From Sulfuriferula nivalis (GTDB lineage: Bacteria > Pseudomonadota > Gammaproteobacteria > Burkholderiales > Sulfuriferulaceae), in NCBI RefSeq assembly GCF_009937995.1, contig NZ_AP021881.1, forward strand, positions 930,001 to 994,000: a stretch of 64,000 bases of DNA. Reading direction: 5' to 3'. The notes beneath the pieces are model-generated. The model was given only the letters and a program-made list of their open reading frames with translations, was not told the DNA's origin and did no database searches. Position 1 is the stretch's first letter, and each line of letters begins with the position of its first letter. This document shows positions 56,021-64,000 of this stretch, in pieces. A program made the translations under genes and the position numbers.

Positions 56021-59000
56021 TTAACCTACCCACTTGCGCGCATTCTGGAATAAACGTAACCATGCTCCATTTTCCTGCTGTTGGTCTGGATACCAGCTAT
56101 TTTGTACGGCACGGAATACGCGTTCAGGATGCGGCATCATGATACTGAAGCGGCCATCATCGTTGGTTACGGAAGTTAAACCTTGCGCTGAACCATTCGG
56201 GTTTAACGGATAGACTTCAGTCGCGTTGCCAGCGTGATCAACAAAGCGCATTGCGGTGTTCACTTGCTTCATGTCACCTGTTTGGCTGAAGTTGGCATAA
56301 CCTTCACCATGCGCCACTACGACAGGCATACGGCTACCGACCATGCCATCGAACAGGATAGATGGGCTGTCGGTGATTTCTACCATGGCAAAGCGTGCTT
56401 CAAACTGCTCGGACTGGTTGCGGGTGAATTTAGGCCAGTGTTGCGCACCCGGGATGATGGACTTTAAATTACTCATCATCTGGCAGCCATTACATACACC
56501 AAGCGCGAAGCTATCGGTACGTTGGAAAAATGCTTCGAATTCGTCACGTGCGCGAGGGTTAAATAAGATGGACTTTGCCCAACCTTCACCCGCGCCGAGC
56601 ACATCGCCATAAGAGAAACCACCACATGCAGCAAAGCCAGGGAAATCAGCCAGACTTACACGTCCAGCAATAATGTCACTCATATGCACATCGACTGCTA
56701 GGAAGCCTGCGCGGTCAAATGCTGCTGCCATTTCTACTTCACCGTTCACTCCCTGTTCGCGCAAGATGGCTATGCGTGGTTTATTGCCACCTATCACGAT
56801 AGATTGTGCTGGGTCAAAGGTGAGGTTGACGGATAGTCCTGCATCATCACGTTCGGCTATCTGTGCATATTCGCTGTCTGCGCAGGCAGGGTTGTCACGC
56901 AGGCGCTGGATTTGACGGCTGGTAGCACTCCACAGCTGTTGGGCTGTGATTCTATCCATATCGAGTATGATTTTGTCATCACGGATAATCTGGATATTGT
57001 CAGTTTGATTAAGCGTACCAATGACATGAAATTCACTACGTAACCCAGCTTGGAAAAATGTTTGCATAACGGCTGGTGTGTGTTCACGTTTGACTTGTAG
57101 CACCGCGCCTAATTCTTCATTGAAGAGCACGCTAAAGACGCGTTCGTGGAATTCCTTACCTGCTGGAATTAGTGGTGCATCATCATCTTCAGCGGTTCCT
57201 TCTATTTCCACTTCCACGCGTACACGTTCTTGGCATAGCTCATCTGCATCTATGCTGATACCGCAATGTCCTGCAAAGGCCATTTCGCACATGGTTGCCC
57301 ATAAGCCACCATCGGAACGATCATGGTAAGCCAGTATCTGCTGATTGGTATTGAGTGTCTGGATAGTTTCGAAGAAAGCCTGGAGCTGACGAGCTGAATT
57401 GACGTCAGGTGCTTTATCACCTATTTGTTTATAAACCTGTGCGAATGCAGAACCGCCCAGACGATTACGGCCGCAACCGAGATCAATCAAAATCAGATCG
57501 GTGTCGCCTGCATCAGTGCGTAATTGCGGTGTGAGCGTGGCGCGAGCATCAGGTGTGGGCGCAAATGCGGTAATAATTAGCGATAGTGGGGAAGTCACGG
57601 CTTTGTTTTCGCCATCCTCCTGCCAAGTGCTGCGCATGGATAAAGAATCTTTACCGACAGGGATGCTGATGCCGAGTGCAGGGCAAAGCTCTAGTCCGAC
57701 GGCTTTTACAGTGTCGAACAATGCAGCATCTTCGCCAGGGAAACCCGCAGCAGCCATCCAGTTGGCTGATAATTTGATGTCGCCAATTTTTTCTACACGT
57801 GCGGCTGCCAGGTTGGTCAGTGCTTCGCCTATCGCCATACGGCCGGAAGCAGGGGCGTTAATCAGCGCCAGCGGTGTACGCTCGCCTAATGCAAAGGCTT
57901 CACCTTGGTAAGTGTCATAGCCCATGGTCGTTACTGCCACGTCGGCCACCGGGATTTGCCAAGGGCCGACGAACTGGTCGCGGGCGGTGTAGCCGCCCAC
58001 GGTACGGTCACCAATGGTGATCAGGAATGATTTTGAGGCGACACTAGGCAGTTGTAATACGCGTTGTGCGGCTTCAAGTAGATTAATATTGCGGGTATCA
58101 ATTGCAAGTAATTCATGGGTTACGCGACTGACATCGCGGGTCATGCGTGGTGGTTTGCCTAGAAGTATGGACATTTCCATATCGACTGGCATTTCTGGCA
58201 ACAAGCTGTCTTCAACACGCAAATGCATGGCTTCCGTAGCGACCCCGACCACCGCAAACGGACAACGCTCACGCTCGCAGAATTGTTTGAATAAATCCAG
58301 TTGCTCAGGTGCAATTGCCAGCACATACCGCTCTTGCGATTCGTTAGACCAGATTTCACGTGGGGCCATGCCAGATTCTTCCAGCGGCACATCGCGCAAT
58401 TGGAAAGTCGCGCCGCGGCCTGCACCATCGACCAGTTCAGGGAAAGCATTAGAGATGCCGCCTGCACCTACGTCGTGGATAGAAAGTATGGGATTGGCAT
58501 CGCCAAGTTGCCAGCAGCGGTCGATAACTTCCTGCGCACGACGTTGCATTTCCGGGTTGCCGCGCTGGACAGAATCAAAGTCCAGGTTTTCAGCATTAGT
58601 GCCGGTATCCATACTCGAAGCCGCACCACCGCCCAAGCCGATGAGCATGCCAGGGCCACCTAATTGGATAAGTAGCGTGCCTGCTGGAAACATAGACTTG
58701 AAACAGTGTGATGCAGCAATGTTACCGACACCACCTGCCAGCATGATGGGCTTGTGATAGCCGCGCATTTCGCCAGCGCAACTTTCTTCAAATGTGCGGA
58801 AATAGCCCGCCAGATTAGGACGACCAAACTCATTGTTAAATGCCGCCGCGCCTAGCGGTCCTTCTATCATGATTTGCAAGGCCGATGCGACGCGCTCAGG
58901 CTTGCCATATTGTGCAGCGTTATCCTGATAGCGTTCCCACGGTTGGGTCAAAGCGGGAATATTCAAGTTGGAAACTGAGAACCCACATAAACCCGCTTTA

Positions 59001-59980
59001 GGCTTTGAACCTATGCCCGTCGCACCTTCATCACGGATCTCACCGCCTGAACCTGTTGCTGCGCCAGGAAAAGGTGATATAGCAGTCGGGTGATTATGTG
59101 TTTCAACTTTCATCAAAATATGAGTTTCAGCTTGGTGATATGCGTAGCTGCCATCAGGCGATGGATAAAAACGTGCAGTATCAAAGCCTTCGATGACTGA
59201 TGAGTTGTCCGAATACGCCACCACCGTGCCTTCAGGATGTTGCGCGTGAGTTTCACGTATCATGCCAAATAAGGTATGAGGTTGCGCTTCGCCATCTATC
59301 ACCCAGCTCGCATTAAAAATCTTGTGGCGGCAATGTTCAGAATTTGCCTGTGCGAACATCATCAGTTCTACATCAGTCGGGTTGCGTCCCAGACGGGTGA
59401 AATTTGTTACCAGATAATCAATTTCATCCGCAGACAATGCTAATCCCAATTCGCTATTGGCAGCCATCAGCGCTTCACGTCCACCCGCCAGAATATCCAC
59501 TGTCGTCAGCGGTTTCGGTGGCAAATGGCGGAACAGTGCTTGTGCGGCATCCAGATCGCCAAATATGACTTCGGTCATGCGATCATGGATATGTGGTGCT
59601 ATCAAGCTTAAATCAGCAGCAGTTAAGGCAGCGCCATCACGACGCTGGAAGGTATAGGCCGTACCGCGCTCTATGCGCGAAATTGCCGTCAGGCCGCAAT
59701 GCTTGGCAATGTCAGTAGCTTTGGATGACCAGGGTGAAATCGTACCGGGTCGAGGCACTGCTAACATTATCGTGCCCTGAGTAGGGGAGGTTATCGGCGA
59801 TCCATAAGTTAGCAAACTGGCCAGCGTCTTTTGAGCAGTATCATCCAGCGGTGCGCTAATCTCGGCAAAATGCCAAAACTGAGCTGCAATACATGTGTAA
59901 TCAGGCAAAGCTTGCGCCAGTTTATCAAGACGAAATTGAGATAAGGCAGCAGAACCAGCTAAATGTATGATTTCGGACAT
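56021..59980 (-). CDS. purL: Phosphoribosylformylglycinamidine synthase (FGAM synthase)
   Basis: 1319 aa large-type PurL of purine synthesis: converts FGAR, ATP and glutamine to FGAM. N-terminal PurS-like region (~1-150), linker, two AIRS-type ATP-binding halves (~170-1030; [23 protein letters not shown] read in parts), and a C-terminal class I glutamine amidotransferase domain (~1060-1319) with nucleophile Cys in GVCNGCQMM and the His/Glu pair in PHPER. Full length, no breaks. Confidence 0.97.
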   Translation of the reverse strand: MSEIIHLAGSAALSQFRLDKLAQALPDYTCIAAQFWHFAEISAPLDDTAQKTLASLLTYGSPITSPTQGTIMLAVPRPGTISPWSSKATDIAKHCGLTAISRIERGTAYTFQRRDGAALTAADLSLIAPHIHDRMTEVIFGDLDAAQALFRHLPPKPLTTVDILAGGREALMAANSELGLALSADEIDYLVTNFTRLGRNPTDVELMMFAQANSEHCRHKIFNASWVIDGEAQPHTLFGMIRETHAQHPEGTVVAYSDNSSVIEGFDTARFYPSPDGSYAYHQAETHILMKVETHNHPTAISPFPGAATGSGGEIRDEGATGIGSKPKAGLCGFSVSNLNIPALTQPWERYQDNAAQYGKPERVASALQIMIEGPLGAAAFNNEFGRPNLAGYFRTFEESCAGEMRGYHKPIMLAGGVGNIAASHCFKSMFPAGTLLIQLGGPGMLIGLGGGAASSMDTGTNAENLDFDSVQRGNPEMQRRAQEVIDRCWQLGDANPILSIHDVGAGGISNAFPELVDGAGRGATFQLRDVPLEESGMAPREIWSNESQERYVLAIAPEQLDLFKQFCERERCPFAVVGVATEAMHLRVEDSLLPEMPVDMEMSILLGKPPRMTRDVSRVTHELLAIDTRNINLLEAAQRVLQLPSVASKSFLITIGDRTVGGYTARDQFVGPWQIPVADVAVTTMGYDTYQGEAFALGERTPLALINAPASGRMAIGEALTNLAAARVEKIGDIKLSANWMAAAGFPGEDAALFDTVKAVGLELCPALGISIPVGKDSLSMRSTWQEDGENKAVTSPLSLIITAFAPTPDARATLTPQLRTDAGDTDLILIDLGCGRNRLGGSAFAQVYKQIGDKAPDVNSARQLQAFFETIQTLNTNQQILAYHDRSDGGLWATMCEMAFAGHCGISIDADELCQERVRVEVEIEGTAEDDDAPLIPAGKEFHERVFSVLFNEELGAVLQVKREHTPAVMQTFFQAGLRSEFHVIGTLNQTDNIQIIRDDKIILDMDRITAQQLWSATSRQIQRLRDNPACADSEYAQIAERDDAGLSVNLTFDPAQSIVIGGNKPRIAILREQGVNGEVEMAAAFDRAGFLAVDVHMSDIIAGRVSLADFPGFAACGGFSYGDVLGAGEGWAKSILFNPRARDEFEAFFQRTDSFALGVCNGCQMMSNLKSIIPGAQHWPKFTRNQSEQFEARFAMVEITDSPSILFDGMVGSRMPVVVAHGEGYANFSQTGDMKQVNTAMRFVDHAGNATEVYPLNPNGSAQGLTSVTNDDGRFSIMMPHPERVFRAVQNSWYPDQQQENGAWLRLFQNARKWVG

Positions 59981-60207
59981 AATGCAATGAGCGGGGCAAA
60001 GTAAAGGCTGAATTTTACCCGAAAATGGGTGGAGATAATGCGGAATATCGTCAGTAATGCGAATTTGATGTGTCGAATTTACTTAACTAATGATTGAGGA
60101 AATTTGCGCATTTATAGCTGCTGGGCGTTGTTCAACGAATATGTTTATTATAGAACTGGGGATGAATTCCAAGTATGCTGATGCGATAGTTACTGGAGAT
60201 GAAAGCT

Positions 60208-60414
60208 ATGATGAATATCGTGAAGTCTATGGTCTGGGTGTTGTTATTGTTATCAGCTGCTCAAGCCAGTGCCAATCCTGCACCTTGGTATCAATGGCGT
60301 AGCAAACTCACCGGTGAGCTTGTGTGTTGGCAAACGTCTCCTGGCCAAGGCTGGGAAAAGGCGACGGGGCCTTATAAAGACCCTCATTGTGCTTACCTGA
60401 TTCGATATAAATGA
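60208..60414 (+). CDS. Small secreted protein of unknown function
   Basis: 68 aa with a signal peptide (hydrophobic VKSMVWVLLLLSA, cleavage after ASA). The mature ~46 residues are aromatic-rich (WYQW, WQT, GWEK, Y) and hold two Cys (LVCWQ and PHCAY) that may form a disulfide. I do not recognise a family beyond a resemblance to small secreted betaproteobacterial proteins ending in GPYKDxxC. GGAG lies 9 bases before this ATG. It lies 12 bp before ggt and is probably co-transcribed with it. Confidence 0.65.
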   Translation: MMNIVKSMVWVLLLLSAAQASANPAPWYQWRSKLTGELVCWQTSPGQGWEKATGPYKDPHCAYLIRYK

Positions 60415-60426
60415 AAGCGCGTCGTT

Positions 60427-62166
60427 ATGTTTGAAAATTACCTGATTCGTCTATGTTGTGTTGTCGCTTTTAGCTGGGCGAGTTCTGCGGTAGCGGATCG
60501 GCTTGAAGCGCCTGAAGCAGCAACGGGTTTGCACACGCGTACTGCAGTGGTCAGGCAACATGCGCTGGTGGTGGCAGCGAATCCGCTGGCAGTGGCGGCT
60601 GGTGTGGAAATGCTCAAGCGTGGCGGCAATGCGATAGATGCGGCGATTGCGGTGGAGCTGGTGCTGGGATTGGTAGAGCCGCAGTCGTCGGGTATTGGTG
60701 GCGGCAGTTTTATGATGTATTACCAGCACAGTGATAAGCAGGTGCTGGCTTATGATGGACGTGAGACTGCGCCTGCTGCGGCGACTGCGGATATGTTTAT
60801 GCTGGATGAAGATCAGCCCATGAGCTTTTATCAGGCAGTGGTGGGCGGCAGGTCGGTAGGTGTGCCCGGATTGTTACGGATGCTGGAGCTGGCGCATCAG
60901 CAGCATGGTCGTTTGCCTTGGCGGATATTGTTTACGCCAGCGATAAAATTGGCGAATAAGGGTTTTATCGTGTCGCCACGTTTACATAGTTTAGTCGCGA
61001 AGGATGCTTATTTGTCGTTGCAGCCAGCGGCACGCACTTATTTTTATCATGCTGATGGCACGCCTATTGCGGCGGGCGAACGTCTGGTGAATCGGGCTTA
61101 TGCCAACGTTTTGCTGCGTGTGGCGAATGAAGGTGCTAAGGCTTTTTATACTGGCAAGATCGCGCAAGATATCGTGACCACAGTGCATATGCATCCTACT
61201 AATCCGGGTCGGATGCACATGGGAGATTTAGCGCAATATCAGGCTAAGTCACGTGCCCCATTGTGCGGTAGTTATCATGCCTATGTGTTGTGTGGGATGC
61301 CACCGCCAAGTTCAGGCGGCGTGGCGTTGTTGCAGATATTTGGAATATTGGGGCACTACGATGTGGCTGGATTGCAGCCTGATTCAGTGCAAGCGGTACA
61401 TTTGATAAGTGAAGCTGAACGCCTGGCATTTGCTGATCGTAATATGTATTTGGCGGATGATGATTTCGTTGCTGTACCGATTGCGGGGTTGTTGGATCCA
61501 GCTTATTTGCGTCAGCGTGCAAGCTTGATTGATACCGAATTTTCCATGGGTGTAGCAACGGCAGGTGTGCCTGCGGGCGCGGTGAGCATGTCTAAGGATA
61601 ATGCGCTGGAATTGCCGTCAACCAGTCATTTATCCATAGTCGATAAGTGGGGAAATGCAGTGTCCATGACCAGCTCTATTGAAGACGCGTTTGGTAGCCG
61701 GCATATGGTTGATGGTTTCTTGCTCAATAATGAGCTCACCGATTTTTCTTTTATGCCGGATCAAAATGGCAAGCTGGTGGCGAATCGTGTGCAGGCTAAT
61801 AAGCGCCCACGGAGTTCAATGACACCGACACTGATATTGGATGGGCAACATGAATTAGTGGGGGCGATAGGCTCACCAGGTGGCAGTTCGATAATTAATT
61901 ATGTTGCGAAAACACTGATAGGCGTACTGGACTGGCATCTGGATATGCAGCAAGCAGTGGCGTTGCCAAATTTTGGTAGCCGTAACGGTCCAACGGAGCT
62001 GGAAAGTGGTACTGGTTTAGTATCGTTGCAATCCGAATTGGAAATGATGGGGCATGACGTAAAAGTAGGTGAGGCCAACAGCGGTTTGCACGGCTTTATG
62101 CGCGTGCAAAATGGCTGGATGGGTGGGGTAGATCCACGTCGTGAAGGCTCGGCTGACGGGTATTAG
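60427..62166 (+). CDS. ggt: Gamma-glutamyltranspeptidase
   Basis: 579 aa exported precursor that self-cleaves into two subunits and hydrolyses or transfers the gamma-glutamyl group of glutathione. Signal peptide (~1-23). The autoprocessing and nucleophile Thr is Thr399 in STSHLSIVD; upstream segments GGNAIDAAIA and SSGIGGGSFM, and the oxyanion-site GSPGGSSI downstream, are conserved. In the periplasm it starts salvage of glutathione Cys. Ends 5 bp from the convergent CDF gene. Confidence 0.95.
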   Translation: MFENYLIRLCCVVAFSWASSAVADRLEAPEAATGLHTRTAVVRQHALVVAANPLAVAAGVEMLKRGGNAIDAAIAVELVLGLVEPQSSGIGGGSFMMYYQHSDKQVLAYDGRETAPAAATADMFMLDEDQPMSFYQAVVGGRSVGVPGLLRMLELAHQQHGRLPWRILFTPAIKLANKGFIVSPRLHSLVAKDAYLSLQPAARTYFYHADGTPIAAGERLVNRAYANVLLRVANEGAKAFYTGKIAQDIVTTVHMHPTNPGRMHMGDLAQYQAKSRAPLCGSYHAYVLCGMPPPSSGGVALLQIFGILGHYDVAGLQPDSVQAVHLISEAERLAFADRNMYLADDDFVAVPIAGLLDPAYLRQRASLIDTEFSMGVATAGVPAGAVSMSKDNALELPSTSHLSIVDKWGNAVSMTSSIEDAFGSRHMVDGFLLNNELTDFSFMPDQNGKLVANRVQANKRPRSSMTPTLILDGQHELVGAIGSPGGSSIINYVAKTLIGVLDWHLDMQQAVALPNFGSRNGPTELESGTGLVSLQSELEMMGHDVKVGEANSGLHGFMRVQNGWMGGVDPRREGSADGY

Positions 62167-62171
62167 CGAAC

Positions 62172-63140
62172 TTATACGACGTCAGCTGGTGCCAGCTTGC
62201 ATAGCACATCGTGCTCACCCAGTTCTATTTGAAAGGTTGCGTGCTGGATGCTGTGATGGTGAGACAGCTCTTCCGCGATTTTCGCCAGAAAACTATCGCC
62301 AGGATGGCCCGCAGGCGTGACCAGATGTGCGGTGAGGGCGTTTTCAGTCGTGCTCATGCCCCAGATGTGCAGGTCGTGAACTTCCTGTACTTCGGGCAGA
62401 CTCTGTAAATATGCCAACACTTTGGCGGGATTAATCGCATCGGGAACGGCATGCAACGCCAGTTTGAGTGATTGTTTGAATAGCCCCCACGTGCCATACA
62501 TAATGGCAGCTGCGATCAGCAAACTGATGGCAGGGTCTAGCCATAGCCAGCCTGTCCATAACATGAGCACACCAGCAATAGCCACACCTACGGATACTGC
62601 TGCATCAGCTATCATATGGATGAATGCGCCACGTAGATTGAGGTCTTCTTTGTGACCACGCATGAGCATCAATGCTGTTCCAACGTTAACGACTACTCCG
62701 ACTAGCGCGACCCATATCATGACAGGTTCATTGACGGGCATAGGTTCGGTAAAGCGACGTATGGCTTCCCAGGAAATGCCGCCGACCGCTATGAGCAATA
62801 ACATGGCGTTGGCGAGTGCAGCCAGGATGGTGGTGCTGCGCAGGCCATAAGTGTAATGCAGTGATGGCACACGTTTGGATAATATTAAGGCGCCCCAGGC
62901 AGCAAGCAGGCCGATCACATCACTGAAATTATGCCCAGCATCGGCTAATAGTGATAAGGAATCAGCGTATAAACCAAAGCCGATTTCGATGATGACAAAA
63001 GCAAGGTTGAGACCGACACCGACAGCAAATGCACGACTGGTAGTATCTACATGGCTATGATCATGATGATGGTGACCATGGCCGTGATGGTGGTCACAGC
63101 CATGACTATGCTCATGATGGTCGTCGTGCGTTGCGCTCAT
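62172..63140 (-). CDS. Cation diffusion facilitator metal exporter (CzcD/ZitB-like)
   Basis: 322 aa proton-coupled efflux pump for Zn2+ and perhaps Co2+/Cd2+. The first ~33 residues are extremely His-rich (HEHSHGCDHHHGHGHHHH), a metal-collecting tail. Six TM helices follow (~38-215); the transport site HxxxD pairs are DAGHNFSDV in TM2 and HMIADAAVS in TM5. The C-terminal cytoplasmic domain (~220-320) carries HDLHIWGMS. Last of a minus-strand group with two mini-thioredoxins and a Cys-tailed protein. Confidence 0.93.
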   Translation of the reverse strand: MSATHDDHHEHSHGCDHHHGHGHHHHDHSHVDTTSRAFAVGVGLNLAFVIIEIGFGLYADSLSLLADAGHNFSDVIGLLAAWGALILSKRVPSLHYTYGLRSTTILAALANAMLLLIAVGGISWEAIRRFTEPMPVNEPVMIWVALVGVVVNVGTALMLMRGHKEDLNLRGAFIHMIADAAVSVGVAIAGVLMLWTGWLWLDPAISLLIAAAIMYGTWGLFKQSLKLALHAVPDAINPAKVLAYLQSLPEVQEVHDLHIWGMSTTENALTAHLVTPAGHPGDSFLAKIAEELSHHHSIQHATFQIELGEHDVLCKLAPADVV

Positions 63141-63150
63141 ATTTTGCTTT

Positions 63151-63384
63151 CTAGGTTAACCAGCTATCAATTTTTTTGCGGTCAGGCACGCCGCCTGCAT
63201 GGACGACTACACCATCTATCACCACACCTGGGGTGGACATGACGCCATATCCGAGTATGGCCGCGATGTCTTCCACTTTTTCCAATTGTATCGCAACACC
63301 TTTGGCTTGCGCGGCTTCTTCTATGAGTTTGGTTGTGGTTTTGCAATTAGCACAGCCTGTACCGAGAACTTTAATGTTTTTCAT
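63151..63384 (-). CDS. Mini-thioredoxin (redox-active disulfide protein type), copy 1
   Basis: 77 aa thioredoxin-fold protein. Active site GCANCKTT (CxxC near the N-terminus), the cis-Pro strand STPGVVIDG, and a terminal helix. Belongs to the short thioredoxin-like proteins (MTH895-like) that often lie beside permease or metal-resistance genes. Cytoplasmic, no signal peptide. Ten bp ahead of the CDF gene; paralogous to the preceding gene. Confidence 0.88.
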   Translation of the reverse strand: MKNIKVLGTGCANCKTTTKLIEEAAQAKGVAIQLEKVEDIAAILGYGVMSTPGVVIDGVVVHAGGVPDRKKIDSWLT

Positions 63385-63397
63385 GATGCTTCCTTTC

Positions 63398-63640
63398 TTA
63401 GGTTAGCGATGGTGTGAGCCAGTTTTCTATGTCTATCCATTCAGGTACGCCACCAGCCAATACTACTTTGTCACCTATCATGATAGTTGGTGTGCGGGTA
63501 ATGCCTTGGGCGATGATGTCGCTGAGATTGTTAATTTCTTCTAGTGTTATCTGAACATGCCTTGCCTCAGCAACTTCGCGTATGAGATTAGCTGTGGCGC
63601 GGCAGCTATTGCAGCCAGGGCAAATAACTTTGATCAGCAT
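63398..63640 (-). CDS. Mini-thioredoxin, copy 2
   Basis: 80 aa from the MLIKVICPG Met; the open frame extends 42 codons upstream through the neighbouring gene but those residues are not thioredoxin-like. Active site GCNSCRAT (CxxC, with an extra Cys two residues before), cis-Pro TRTPTIMIGD, and GGVPEW near the end. About one third identical by eye to copy 1, so a tandem duplication with clear divergence, perhaps with different partners. Confidence 0.85.
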   Translation of the reverse strand: MLIKVICPGCNSCRATANLIREVAEARHVQITLEEINNLSDIIAQGITRTPTIMIGDKVVLAGGVPEWIDIENWLTPSLT

Positions 63641-63650
63641 AGTTGCGTGA

Positions 63651-63956
63651 TTAGCAACACGCTTTGCCAGTGCCGGTGCTGCTACAGCAACTGCTGGTTG
63701 CAGCGGGTGCTGATGCATCGGTCTCGTCAGATATTTTTTCATCATAGATAGCATCAAACTGTGCATCTATTTTTTGACCTGCTTCATCGCGAATATGGCG
63801 TGCAATATCTATCACTAAATCGATTTGTTCATCGCTCACGCCAAACTGCTTGAGTTTGTCTAGTTGGCATAAACCCTTGCCTGGATGATTAGCAGCGATG
63901 CTGGCGGCTAAGGATACGAGCGATACGATAGAAGGATGGAGTATTGCATGGGCCAT
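63651..63956 (-). CDS. Small helical protein with Cys-rich tail (carboxymuconolactone-decarboxylase-like)
   Basis: 101 aa. Residues ~8-65 resemble a short AhpD/carboxymuconolactone-decarboxylase-like helical unit (LVSLAASIAANH...C...LKQFGVSDEQIDLVIDIARHIRDEA), though only one Cys lies there. The last 20 residues are Thr/Ser-rich and contain CCSS and ACC, a likely metal- or thiol-binding tail. AGG precedes the ATG by about 7 bases. First visible gene of the minus-strand redox/metal group. Family call is tentative. Confidence 0.65.
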   Translation of the reverse strand: MAHAILHPSIVSLVSLAASIAANHPGKGLCQLDKLKQFGVSDEQIDLVIDIARHIRDEAGQKIDAQFDAIYDEKISDETDASAPAATSSCCSSTGTGKACC

Positions 63957-63968
63957 ATAAACCTCGCG

Positions 63969-64000
63969 TTATTTAATGGAGCAGGATGCATTTTTGCCAA
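63969..64000 (-). CDS. Possible 3' end of another minus-strand gene
   Basis: From the window edge, one minus-strand frame reads GKNASCSIK and then a TAA 12 bp before the Cys-tailed gene. The spacing fits the last codons of an upstream operon member, but 10 codons cannot identify it. Confidence 0.25.
   Translation of the reverse strand, partial: GKNASCSIK

Overview
The window looks like a chromosomal piece of a betaproteobacterium, most likely a sulfur-oxidising member of the Nitrosomonadales (inference). Pointers are the sigma factor / DUF3619 / DUF3106 string, the divergent rne-rluC pair, an Rnf complex, a complete pel biofilm locus, and a long run of genes for reduced sulfur compounds. Base composition looks moderately AT-leaning and even throughout. 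I see no prophage, CRISPR array, tRNA or rRNA; the only clear mobile element is one IS3-family insertion sequence.

Layout: (1) 0.2-4.5 kb: pgi, then on the minus strand selO, a lipoprotein gene and an FKBP isomerase. (2) 4.52-5.72 kb: an IS3-family element (IS407-like) with a 4-bp target duplication, sitting just upstream of selO. (3) 5.9-19.9 kb, plus strand: twelve tightly packed genes, almost all exported or membrane proteins: an outer-membrane barrel, an MMPL/RND transporter, a LolA-like protein, a SoxB-like metallophosphoesterase, a dihaem lipoprotein cytochrome, two tandem TsdA-like dihaem cytochromes, a SulP permease, a DsrE-like protein, a second SoxB-like protein and a split YeeE/YedE transporter. 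No soxYZ, soxAX or soxCD is present. This is the best candidate here for an undescribed system, probably periplasmic oxidation and transport of thiosulfate or related compounds. (4) 20-25 kb, minus: rnfABCDGE, convergent with the sulfur cluster. (5) 25.1-32.8 kb, minus: a PBP1C-like protein with a ruined transpeptidase domain, pyrD, and a pyruvate-dehydrogenase-type operon whose E2 and E3 are fused in one 981-residue protein. (6) 33-34.1 kb: aroC.

(7) 34.15-46.2 kb, minus: complete pelABCDEFG for the cationic polysaccharide Pel, with pelA interrupted by one in-frame amber codon. Divergent from it are a galE-type epimerase, with a Cys at the position that opens the pocket to N-acetylated sugars, and a low-molecular-weight tyrosine phosphatase; the epimerase could supply UDP-GalNAc for Pel. 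(8) 47.9-56 kb: rne, then divergent rluC, a HAD phosphatase, sppA, a Rof-like Rho antiterminator, an ECF-type sigma factor, DUF3619 and DUF3106 genes, then a NifU-type scaffold. (9) 56-60 kb: purL. (10) 60.2-64 kb: a small secreted protein, gamma-glutamyltranspeptidase, and a minus-strand group with a cation-diffusion-facilitator exporter, two mini-thioredoxins and a Cys-tailed protein.

Working picture (inference): electrons from sulfur oxidation enter through periplasmic c-type cytochromes; Rnf links the ion gradient to low-potential carriers; pel/galE support surface attachment; the rest is housekeeping metabolism, RNA processing and envelope maintenance.
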